From a virus: a DNA stretch of 37,130 nt. Made by a program: the position numbers and the translations under genes. The stretch lies in the IMG/VR virus record IMGVR_UViG_3300050119_000118, positions 1-37,130 of that record. The stretch is one strand, 5' to 3'. Of the stretch, positions 30,312 to 37,130 are shown piece after piece (the stretch's first letter is position 1; every line of letters starts with the position of its first letter). The notes beneath the pieces were generated by a model. That model was not told the origin of the DNA. It ran no database searches and worked only from the letters and a program-made list of their open reading frames with translations.

Positions 30312-31316
30312 ATGGCTTCCCCTCTCGTCGTATCGGTTGACTGGGGCGATGTGGTCACGACCACCCTAGAAAATCGCTCCAAGAAGCTCGCCGACAACAT
30401 CACCAACAACAACGCGCTGCTCTATCGCCTCCGCACCAAAGGAAAACAGAAGTTTTTCCACGGCGGCGGTCGCGAGATTATGCAGGAACTCCGTTACGCC
30501 CAGAACCAGACGTTCATGTGGTATTCGGGCTATGAATTCCTCAACGTGTCGCTTAACGACACGATGACGGCGGCCCGCTTCCCGCTCAAGCAGGCGTCCA
30601 TCGCGGTCACACTGTCGGGACTCGAAGAGCTCCAGAACAGCAGCGAAGAGGCGATGATCGACCTCATCGAGGCGCGCGTTGACACTGCCGAGGATACTTT
30701 CTGGAACGCCATGTCTGCCGGCGTCTACTCGGACGGCACGGGCTATGGCGGCAAGCAGATTGGCGGCCTGTCGCTGCTGGTGTCCAAGGTTCCGACCTCG
30801 GGCGTCGTCGGCGGCATTGATCGGAGCGCGCAAGTCTGGTGGCGCAACACCGCCGACAACGCGAACACGGACACGCTGGGCGTCGTCACCTCGACGAATA
30901 TCCAGGCCTACATGAATAAAAATACCATCGCGTTGAAGCGCAACAGCGATGGCGTGAACCTGATCGTGGCGGACTCGAACTATTACACCGCCTATCTGAC
31001 TTCGCTCCAGGCGATTCAGCGCATCACGAACGACGACAAGATGGCCGGCGCCGGCTTCACGGCTCTGGAATATTTCGGCGCGGGCAAGCGCTGCCCGGTA
31101 GTGCTCGACGGCGGCAAAAACGGCCAGATTTCGGCGAACACGATGTATTTTCTGAACGAGGATTACATTCAATATCGGCCGCACGCGCGCCGTAACTTCA
31201 ATGTGATCGGCAAGGATCGGTCGAACGTCAACCAGGATGCCATCGTTCGCATTATGGCCTGGGCGGGAAATCTGACGTGCCTGAACTCCTCACTACAAGG
31301 AGTCCTTTGGCAATGA
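30312..31316 (+). CDS. Major capsid protein
   Basis: 334 residues with ribosome site AAGGA. The sequence fits a family of podovirus coat proteins: 'SVDWGDVVTTTLENRSKKLA', then FHGGGREIMQELRYAQNQTF, EDTFWNAMSAGVYSDGTGYG and a final MYFLNEDYIQYRPHARRNF. It probably has the HK97 fold. It is the main structural shell subunit. The region coding for its last residues contains a hairpin (31285-31303, ACTCCT/AGGAGT). Confidence 0.88.
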   Translation: MASPLVVSVDWGDVVTTTLENRSKKLADNITNNNALLYRLRTKGKQKFFHGGGREIMQELRYAQNQTFMWYSGYEFLNVSLNDTMTAARFPLKQASIAVTLSGLEELQNSSEEAMIDLIEARVDTAEDTFWNAMSAGVYSDGTGYGGKQIGGLSLLVSKVPTSGVVGGIDRSAQVWWRNTADNANTDTLGVVTSTNIQAYMNKNTIALKRNSDGVNLIVADSNYYTAYLTSLQAIQRITNDDKMAGAGFTALEYFGAGKRCPVVLDGGKNGQISANTMYFLNEDYIQYRPHARRNFNVIGKDRSNVNQDAIVRIMAWAGNLTCLNSSLQGVLWQ

Positions 31317-31380
31317 GTGATGGGGCTTGATGCGCTTGGGTTAATCATCTTACGCTCTCCATAACACAGGAGGGCATAAG

Positions 31381-31890
31381 GTGACAGAGCGCGAAAGAAT
31401 ATCCATCGACGAATTGCGGCAACGCCTCGAATACGATCCCGAACTCGGTCTTTGTTTTTGGCTCACGACGCTCGGCGGGAAATGCCGCAAGGGTGAATCC
31501 GCCGGGCGCGTTGGGACGGGTAAATCTGCGGGATACTGGCGCATCAACCTCAACGGGCGTCAGTATCCCCGGTCCAATATTGCCTGGGCTCTCATGACCG
31601 GCGAGTGGCCTCCGCTTCAGGTCGATCATGAGAACGGCAAGCAATGGGACGATCGTTGGTCAAACCTTCGTCTTGCGACTCAATCGCAAAACAAGGCAAA
31701 CGGGCGAGCCTACAAAAACAATTATCTCGGCGTTAAGGGCGTCTGCATCCGTGGCAGCAAATACCAGGCACATGCACAAATCGGCGGCAAGCAAAAGCAC
31801 CTCGGGTATTTCGACACGATTCGAGAAGCCGCACAAGCTGTTTCAGACGCCCACGAGAAAGAATACGGGGCGTTCTCTCGCACCACATAA
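31381..31890 (+). CDS. HNH homing endonuclease with AP2-type domain
   Basis: 169 residues from GTG 31381 with ribosome site GGAGG. The HNH core is NGRQYPRSNIAWALMTGEWP, LQVDHENGKQWDDRWSNLR, then LATQSQNKANGR; the C-terminus (YLGVKGVCIRGSKYQAHAQI, then KHLGYFDTIREAAQAVSDAH) is an AP2-like DNA-binding domain. It sits between the coat gene and another virion gene as a free-standing selfish element, with a 64-base non-coding stretch before it. It would nick or cut DNA of relatives lacking the insertion. Confidence 0.88.
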   Translation: MTERERISIDELRQRLEYDPELGLCFWLTTLGGKCRKGESAGRVGTGKSAGYWRINLNGRQYPRSNIAWALMTGEWPPLQVDHENGKQWDDRWSNLRLATQSQNKANGRAYKNNYLGVKGVCIRGSKYQAHAQIGGKQKHLGYFDTIREAAQAVSDAHEKEYGAFSRTT

Positions 31891-31902
31891 AGGTCAATCA
31901 CC

Positions 31903-32883
31903 ATGACTATCGCAAAGAAGCAATACGAGCAGATCGGCGTCCGGCCGTATCTGCCCGAAGGGCCTTACGGCTCGGCCGGCAACACGCCATTCCCTAATTT
32001 CGCGTATGGCTCGGTAGTCGCCGGCGAGGCGGAAGCGGAATTCGTCTTCCTTGCACTCACCGTCGAAACGACCCTGACGCTCAATCAGGGTGACGTGCTG
32101 GTGTGGGACAACAGCTTCCAGGCTGTCGTTTCTCAGACCGGCTCGGGGGTGCATCCGTTCGGCGCCAGCGTCGGCACGTTCTTCCTTGGCGGCAATCTCG
32201 ATTGCATCGAGGAATTCGCCTCGGGCGGCCAGTGGTCTTACACCTTCCCGGTCGCGGGCGTTTATGGCGTTTGGGTGCAGCGCGCCGGCGTTTCGCTTAT
32301 GAATATCGCGACCGTCAACGCTCAGAGCAAGCCACTCAACACGACCGCCGTCAACGGTCAGGTGAACGCCCCCGCGTCGGCTCTGGCCGGCTCGATGGGG
32401 ATTCAGAACGCCTGGGCGGCCCCGACCTCTTGGACCTTCACGGCGAACACGGTAACGGGCTCAGTCAACCTGACGAATGTGTCACAGTCGAAGGGCCAGG
32501 TGATCGGTCAGACGCTTTCGGGAACGGGTATCCCGAACGGCACTTACATCAAGGATATTCAGGGCGGCATTATCGTGATGTCGGCGGCGGCGACGGCGAC
32601 GGGTTCTGCCGTCACCATTACGGCGGCCAATAACTCGACGTGGGGTTCAACCACGAACGGCTCCCCGGCTCTGGTGGTCCCGAATATCCCCGGCATTTAC
32701 CCGAACCAGACTCTCGCCGGCACGGGCATTGCGGGAACCATTCTTTCGATTACGGGTGGCCCCGGCGCCTACACGCTCAACATGAGCGCGAACGCCACGG
32801 CTACGGCGGCCTCGATCAACTTCACCACCACCATCTACATCGAGGCGTTGCTTCGCTGGCCGCAAATCGGCGTCCAGAACTAA
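31903..32883 (+). CDS. Virion protein with duplicated beta modules
   Basis: 326 residues. The N-terminal 145 residues form one beta-rich domain (TPFPNFAYGSVVAGEAEAEF, then FASGGQWSYTFPVAGVYGVW). Residues 185-241 and 255-309 are two related modules containing GQTLSGTGIPNGTYI and NQTLAGTGIAGTILSI, each followed by strands ending MSAxATA. The same kind of module occurs twice in the nozzle protein. Likely a head decoration or head-fibre protein. Confidence 0.75.
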   Translation: MTIAKKQYEQIGVRPYLPEGPYGSAGNTPFPNFAYGSVVAGEAEAEFVFLALTVETTLTLNQGDVLVWDNSFQAVVSQTGSGVHPFGASVGTFFLGGNLDCIEEFASGGQWSYTFPVAGVYGVWVQRAGVSLMNIATVNAQSKPLNTTAVNGQVNAPASALAGSMGIQNAWAAPTSWTFTANTVTGSVNLTNVSQSKGQVIGQTLSGTGIPNGTYIKDIQGGIIVMSAAATATGSAVTITAANNSTWGSTTNGSPALVVPNIPGIYPNQTLAGTGIAGTILSITGGPGAYTLNMSANATATAASINFTTTIYIEALLRWPQIGVQN

Positions 32884-32992
32884 CAGAATTCGCGGGTCAC
32901 TCCTGCCCGCGTCTTAGCGGCTCGCGCTGCTCCCGGTCGGACGCTTAATCGCGCCCGGCCGGCTTTCCCCTCATGCGCAAGGCGCTTCAACA
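32884..32992. other. Non-coding gap with hairpin
   Basis: 109 bases without a gene. CGCGGG (32891-32896) pairs with CCCGCG (32906-32911) across a nine-base loop, followed by TCTTAG, so it is at best a weak terminator. Nothing else was recognised. Confidence 0.4.
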
Positions 32993-33613
32993 ATGGATGA
33001 TATTTCTCAGATTGCGATCGGTGATCCCACGGCGAGCGTCGATCAGTGGGGAACGGTCGATTATGCCCAGATGAACAAGGGTGTAACGCCGATCTTCATG
33101 GCGATCCCGGTCAAGGATGAGCGCGCCACGGAAGAGACTGGGAAGGCGACCTATAAGGAATTTGAGATTGTTCAAATTCGCGTCGCTGGCGATATGAACA
33201 GCGTCGCGGCGCATCCGGTCGATGACGCGATTAAGGAGCGGTTCGCCGCTCAGTATGAGAAATGGAAAACGAGCCGCGTCGCGCGCACGGTTGATGGAAC
33301 GCCGCTGAAAGAGTGGCCGCTGCTCTCCCCGATTCAGATTGCGGAATTCGACTCGCTCGGCATTTATTCAGTCGAGCACGTCGCGGGCCTCTCCGACCAT
33401 CTCGTGACCAAAATCCAGGATGGCCGCGTGTGGCGCTCCAAGGCGGAAGCCTGGCTTGCCTCGGCCAAGGACAACGCCGCTGCCGCGAAGTTCGGCGCCG
33501 AAAACGAGCGGCTGCGCGAAAGCAATGCCGAACTTAAATCCGAAATGGCGTCGCTGGCGGCCCGGCTGAAAAGCCTCGAAAGCGACGGCAAGCGCGCGAG
33601 CCGCGCGGCTTGA
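32993..33613 (+). CDS. Virion-associated protein, head to neck region
   Basis: 206 residues. Residues 30-70 form a beta part (GVTPIFMAIPVKDERATEET), 100-145 include WPLLSPIQIAEFDSLGIYSV, like a helix-hairpin-helix, and 160-200 are a coiled coil (NERLRESNAELKSEMASLAA). Similar proteins are encoded between coat and adaptor genes in related podoviruses. Function unknown. Confidence 0.72.
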   Translation: MDDISQIAIGDPTASVDQWGTVDYAQMNKGVTPIFMAIPVKDERATEETGKATYKEFEIVQIRVAGDMNSVAAHPVDDAIKERFAAQYEKWKTSRVARTVDGTPLKEWPLLSPIQIAEFDSLGIYSVEHVAGLSDHLVTKIQDGRVWRSKAEAWLASAKDNAAAAKFGAENERLRESNAELKSEMASLAARLKSLESDGKRASRAA

Positions 33614-33705
33614 TCCTCTTCGCCCTCGGGTTCGCGGCGGGCGCTCTGCTCGTCGCGGTCCTCGTCGCCACATGTCTGGCGTTCGCCGCTCAAACCGGTC
33701 CATAA
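33610..33705 (+). CDS. Tiny membrane peptide, TTG start
   Basis: 31 residues from TTG 33610, overlapping the previous stop (TTGA). Almost entirely hydrophobic (FALGFAAGALLVAVLVATCL). It ends two bases before the next ATG, which has no good ribosome site of its own and probably depends on reading through this peptide. Confidence 0.55.
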   Translation: MILFALGFAAGALLVAVLVATCLAFAAQTGP

Positions 33706-33707
33706 AA

Positions 33708-34448
33708 ATGTCGCTGCTCTCGATCGTCAACAACGCCTTTCTGGAACTGTCGGGAGTGGCGAATAACTATCCGTCTGTCTATACGAGCCTCGACTCCTCG
33801 GCGGCGCTGCTGATGCAGCTTGCACAGCGCACAGGGGACGACGTGGCGCGGCGCTGGGGATGGAAAAACCTCAAGGTGCCGGGCGGCATTACCGGCGACG
33901 GAAAAACAACGGTGTGGGCTCTTCCCTCGGATTGGGCGTCGCTCGGCGAGTCGTCGCTTCTCGTCTCGAACCTTTACCCGCTGCTGCCGCTGGCTGGCCC
34001 GATCATGCCGGAGCGGCTGCTTTTGTTGAAAGCGCTGCCGGCGATGCCTATTCGCCCGCTGTGGCGCATGATCGGCGGCAATATTGAAATCTGGCCCGCG
34101 CTGGCGGCCGGCGAACTCGTGACGCTGGAATATCGGTCTTCCTGCTGGGTGCTTGATGTCGATGGCGCGACGCGGCGCCCGCGATGGACAGCCGACCTCA
34201 ACACGTCGCTGATTGACGAAAGCCTGATTGAGCTTGGCGTAATCTGGCGGTGGAAAGAGGCCAAGGGGCTGCAATACGCGGAGCGTTTCGCCGAATATGA
34301 GCGGCGCTTTGACGCGACGGCCGGGCAGGAAGATACGGGCCGGATGGTGTCCATGTCGAACAAGGGCGGAACTTTTGACCCGTCCGCGTTCTTCCCTGGT
34401 TTGATCGCCGACAATTCCGATGCCGGATCGTCGGGGCAATTCTCGTGA
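33708..34448 (+). CDS. Head-to-tail adaptor (P22 gp4-like)
   Basis: 246 residues from ATG 33708. 'SLLSIVNNAFLELSGVANNY' at the start, RRWGWKNLKVPGGITGDGKT and SLIDESLIELGVIWRWKEAK later are features of the portal-binding adaptor of short-tailed phages. It closes the portal ring and receives the nozzle. It overlaps the nozzle GTG (GTGA). Confidence 0.78.
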   Translation: MSLLSIVNNAFLELSGVANNYPSVYTSLDSSAALLMQLAQRTGDDVARRWGWKNLKVPGGITGDGKTTVWALPSDWASLGESSLLVSNLYPLLPLAGPIMPERLLLLKALPAMPIRPLWRMIGGNIEIWPALAAGELVTLEYRSSCWVLDVDGATRRPRWTADLNTSLIDESLIELGVIWRWKEAKGLQYAERFAEYERRFDATAGQEDTGRMVSMSNKGGTFDPSAFFPGLIADNSDAGSSGQFS

Positions 34449-36448
34449 GGCTAAAGCCCGTCGCCTCCAAGCCTCGCGGCGTCGAGGTCGCAAGGCCGTT
34501 CACCCTGCCGGCCCCGACTAAGGGCTGGTGGGTCGGCGGCAATATGTCTCAAGCCCCGGCCGGGACAGCTTATGTCTTGCAGAACGCATTTCCGCGCCTG
34601 GACTATGTGCGCGCGCGCTACGGATCGTTCAGCTGGGCTATGGGGATGCCGGCGAGTCCGGTCACTTCGCTGTGGGTCTGGACTGACGGCGTGCTGTCGA
34701 AAATGATCGCCGCGTGCTCAAACAATATCTATGACGTAACGGCTGATGGCGCGGTCGGTTCTCCGCTGCTATCGGGCCTCGGCGCCCCGAATATCGAGGC
34801 GGCCAACTTTACGAATTTCGCCGGTGATACCGTGCTGTCGATCGTCGATGGCGTCGATTTGCCGATGACCTATGACGGCACGCAATTCACGAAAACCTAT
34901 TCCACGACGGGCACGCTTGGCGTTTACACGGTCACGGGAACGCTTGACGGCACAACGCCAGAAATTACCGCCGTTGTGTGCTCGGACTGGACGCAACTCG
35001 CGGCTAATAGCCCGATTACCGGGGCAGGTATCCCGGCCGGCTCCACGATCCTGTCATGGGATGATGTCGGGCTTACGCTCACGATAAGCGCCGCCACCTC
35101 GGCCGCCGCAAGTGGCGAAACCCTTACTATCGACGGATTCCGCGTTTCCGCCGTCGCCTCGTTCACGAACCTCGCGGTGGGGCAGGCGATAACCACCGGA
35201 AACCCGACCACGAGCGGAATCCCGGACGGAACCTTTATCGCCTCACTGGTTCCTGGGTCGGGCTATCTGACGCTGACTCAGCCCGTCACCGCGACCGGCG
35301 TTGGTGTCGCCATCACGGCCTATTCGACGCCCCCTGTGTGGGGGCTCGCGGGCGCGGGGATGTCGCAAGTCTGGACGTTCAAGGATCGTCTTTATTTCTG
35401 CCAAGCGGATTCGCTCAACGCCTATTACCTCCCGGTCGCCTCGATCGGCGGCGTTGCGACGCTGCTGCCGCTGGCGGGCATATTTCACAAGGGCGGCAAC
35501 CTCGTTGCGGGCGGCGCGTGGTCGGTAACAGCGGTTTCCGGCCCTTACGATGCCTGCTGTTTTGTCACGTCAGAGGGCGAAGTCGCGATCTATTCCGGGC
35601 TGTGGCCCGGTGATACGGCCTGGGCGCTGCAAGGAGTATTCCAGATTTCCAAGCCGCTGGGGATTCGCTGCCTGTTCAAGAGCGGCGGCGATCTGATTAT
35701 CCTCACGGAAGACGGCATAGTGGCTATGTCGGCCGTGATGCAACTCGACCAGTTGTCATTGCAAAACCAAGCTCTCACGGCGTCAATCGCGCCGGCTTGG
35801 CATGACGCCGTTGTCGCTCGTCAGGGGCTATCCGGTTGGGCCGTCTGCACTTGGCCGCGCGAGTCCTTCGCTATTATCAATCTCCCGCAAGCGACGCCAT
35901 CCGATCGGACGCAGTTCGTCACGAATACGCGCTCCGGGGCCTGGGCGAGCTATGTCGGGTGGGACTCGCAGTCTTACGCCGTCCTCGAAAATCAGCTTTA
36001 TTTCGGAACCTCGGCCGGCGTGGTCATGGCTGGGGAAAGCGGCGGTTCCGACAATGGCGCGTCCTATTTGGTGGTCATTTTCCCGTCATTCTCGACGCTC
36101 GGCGCCGATGACGCCCACGGGAAGATTGTCCGTATGGTGCGGCCCAACTTGCTCGCCAACTTTCCCGCCCCGCTGCAAGTCAATGTGAATGTGAATTTCG
36201 ACATTACGATGCCGCCGCCCGCTGGCGTCCTTGGCGGCCCTCTCGGGGGTGCGACGTGGGACGCATCGCTGTGGGACGTGGCGACGTGGGGCGCGACGCT
36301 AAAAACCTTCTCGCAGTGGGCTCCCTGCTACGGGCTCGGGTTTACTGTCGCGCCTATCCTTTCGGGCTCGATAAATTCAGCGGTGCAGTCTGACATTCGG
36401 CTGCTTTCGACGACCGTTCTTTACGAAGGCGGGAGTCTGATGGCGTGA
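34445..36448 (+). CDS. Tail nozzle / packaged DNA stabilisation protein (P22 gp10-like)
   Basis: 667 residues from GTG 34445. The N-terminus (GWWVGGNMSQAPAGTAYVLQ, NAFPRLDYVRARYG) and the propeller-like body with WTFKDRLYFCQADSLNAYYL, IFHKGGNLVAGGAWSVTAVS and YVGWDSQSYAVLENQLYFG fit the nozzle family. Inserted at residues 172-229 and 235-292 are two beta modules (ITGAGIPAGSTILSW, TTSGIPDGTFIASL) like those of the upstream virion protein, which may face outward. It extends the DNA channel and carries tail spikes or fibres. Confidence 0.84.
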   Translation: MRLKPVASKPRGVEVARPFTLPAPTKGWWVGGNMSQAPAGTAYVLQNAFPRLDYVRARYGSFSWAMGMPASPVTSLWVWTDGVLSKMIAACSNNIYDVTADGAVGSPLLSGLGAPNIEAANFTNFAGDTVLSIVDGVDLPMTYDGTQFTKTYSTTGTLGVYTVTGTLDGTTPEITAVVCSDWTQLAANSPITGAGIPAGSTILSWDDVGLTLTISAATSAAASGETLTIDGFRVSAVASFTNLAVGQAITTGNPTTSGIPDGTFIASLVPGSGYLTLTQPVTATGVGVAITAYSTPPVWGLAGAGMSQVWTFKDRLYFCQADSLNAYYLPVASIGGVATLLPLAGIFHKGGNLVAGGAWSVTAVSGPYDACCFVTSEGEVAIYSGLWPGDTAWALQGVFQISKPLGIRCLFKSGGDLIILTEDGIVAMSAVMQLDQLSLQNQALTASIAPAWHDAVVARQGLSGWAVCTWPRESFAIINLPQATPSDRTQFVTNTRSGAWASYVGWDSQSYAVLENQLYFGTSAGVVMAGESGGSDNGASYLVVIFPSFSTLGADDAHGKIVRMVRPNLLANFPAPLQVNVNVNFDITMPPPAGVLGGPLGGATWDASLWDVATWGATLKTFSQWAPCYGLGFTVAPILSGSINSAVQSDIRLLSTTVLYEGGSLMA

Positions 36449-36852
36449 TCGTCCACGATAACGCGGGCGCTAAAGCCTATCTCGACGCGCGCCTGGGGAT
36501 TCGCCTTGTTCCGCCGTTCGTCGGCTATGTGATCATCGCTGGCGGCGAGGCGACGGGCGCGGTCGTTTACAACTCTTGGACGCTCTCTGACGTGCAAATG
36601 ACGGCTGCGCTTGGTCCCGCCGTGTCGCGCCGTGATTTGCGCGCGATCTTCCGCAAGGCGTTTGGAGCCCCGCTCGACGTCTGCCGGGTGTCGTGTGTGA
36701 CGCGCCACGACAACCACGCGGCAATTCGCGGGATGCGCTTGCTTGGATTTGTGAGCGAGGGAATCGCGCTCGACTATTTCGGCCACGATCAACACGGCGC
36801 GCGTTATGTGCTGCTGCGGCGCTCTCAAACCATCATCAAGGATAACCCATGA
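36445..36852 (+). CDS. GNAT-like acetyltransferase of the virion operon
   Basis: 135 residues from GTG 36445 (GTGA overlap). The C-terminal half has CRVSCVTRHDNHAAIRGMRL, LGFVSEGIALDYF, and ARYVLLRR, the last strands and helix of a GNAT fold; the acetyl-CoA loop (Q/R-x-x-G-x-G/A) is poorly conserved. Such genes recur between nozzle and ejection genes in podoviruses. Substrate unknown; it might be structural rather than catalytic. Confidence 0.72.
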   Translation: MIVHDNAGAKAYLDARLGIRLVPPFVGYVIIAGGEATGAVVYNSWTLSDVQMTAALGPAVSRRDLRAIFRKAFGAPLDVCRVSCVTRHDNHAAIRGMRLLGFVSEGIALDYFGHDQHGARYVLLRRSQTIIKDNP

Positions 36853-37130
36853 ACGCCCCGCAATCGCCGAATGTCGCACTCGAAACCTTGCAGCAAACCC
36901 AAGCGAACACTGCGGCGGCGACGCAGCAACAGCAAATGAATATGGTCGATCAGAATAACGCCTATGGGAGTTTGACCTACTCGCCAGACTCAGCGTCTCC
37001 GAGCGGCTATGTGGCGAACACGACGCTTTCTCCGATTGAACAGCAAATTTTCAACGAAGGCACGCAAGCTCAGGCGACGGAGGGCGGAATTGCGAACACT
37101 CTCGCGTCGTCCGGCGCCGGCGCGCTGTCG
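36849..37130 (+). CDS. Internal virion (ejection) protein, 3'-truncated by window edge
   Basis: 94 codons visible from ATG 36849 (ATGA overlap). NTAAATQQQQMNMVDQNNAY, GSLTYSPDS and TTLSPIEQQIFNEGTQAQAT match the N-terminus of a podovirus ejection protein family in which the full protein is usually well over 200 residues. The frame runs off the end and does not continue in frame into position 1. It is the first of the internal proteins whose later members open the window. Confidence 0.75.
   Translation, partial: MNAPQSPNVALETLQQTQANTAAATQQQQMNMVDQNNAYGSLTYSPDSASPSGYVANTTLSPIEQQIFNEGTQAQATEGGIANTLASSGAGALS

Noticed and set aside
1-37130. tRNA or rRNA genes and an integrase
   Set aside because: No cloverleaf-like or rRNA-like segment and no tyrosine or serine recombinase motif was seen while reading; a dedicated scan was not possible.

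Overview
The window is a segment of a tailed-phage genome, most likely a podovirus-type (short-tailed, P22-like head and neck) phage of an alphaproteobacterial host, probably Hyphomicrobiales (Rhizobiales). The grounds are high GC, almost wall-to-wall coding with NTGA start/stop overlaps, a P22-like terminase-portal-scaffold-coat-adaptor-nozzle order, a GapR (DUF2312) homologue, which is typical of Alphaproteobacteria, and an Omp25/RopB-type outer-membrane protein with the mature N-terminus usual in that order. No integrase, tRNA, rRNA, CRISPR array or chromosomal host gene was recognised, so lifestyle cannot be settled.

Layout. 1-3291: two internal (ejection) virion proteins, the first cut by the window edge. 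3179-6247: tail collar protein, a small unknown protein and a long tail spike, plus a probable small membrane gene on the opposite strand. 6248-7436: a free-standing outer-membrane beta-barrel gene closed by a terminator (a likely 'moron'). 7457-8555: lysis cassette. 8572-14875: leftward early operon (RecT, repeat proteins, zinc-binding mini-protein, several tiny membrane peptides). 14876-15023: control region with three evenly spaced palindromic operators. 15024-18623: rightward early genes (XRE repressor, GapR, RusA, DnaA domain IV-like protein, replisome organiser, a possible loader). 18624-18868: AT-rich spot with a palindrome and four TATCCG motifs, a candidate origin or operator. 18869-21110: NusG-like factor and small genes. 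21088-36852: packaging and virion genes. 36849-37130: first ejection-protein gene, cut by the window edge.

How it fits together. The small XRE protein probably binds the three operators and sets the balance between the leftward and rightward early operons. Replication would use the organiser, the DnaA-like DNA-binding protein and GapR; RecT and RusA handle recombination and branched DNA. The NusG-like protein sits just before the late genes and is a candidate antiterminator for them. The two window ends both lie inside the ejection-protein block, so the map is circularly permuted, but the ends do not join in frame and some sequence is missing between them.

The most notable observations are the operator triplet with exact 45-bp spacing, the TATCCG cluster paired with a stand-alone DnaA domain IV protein, a repeated 24-bp stop/ribosome-site/start cassette beside a duplicated gene end that has produced a fusion, the outer-membrane moron, the tail spike with a lipoprotein-type signal, and many tiny membrane peptides with TTG starts.
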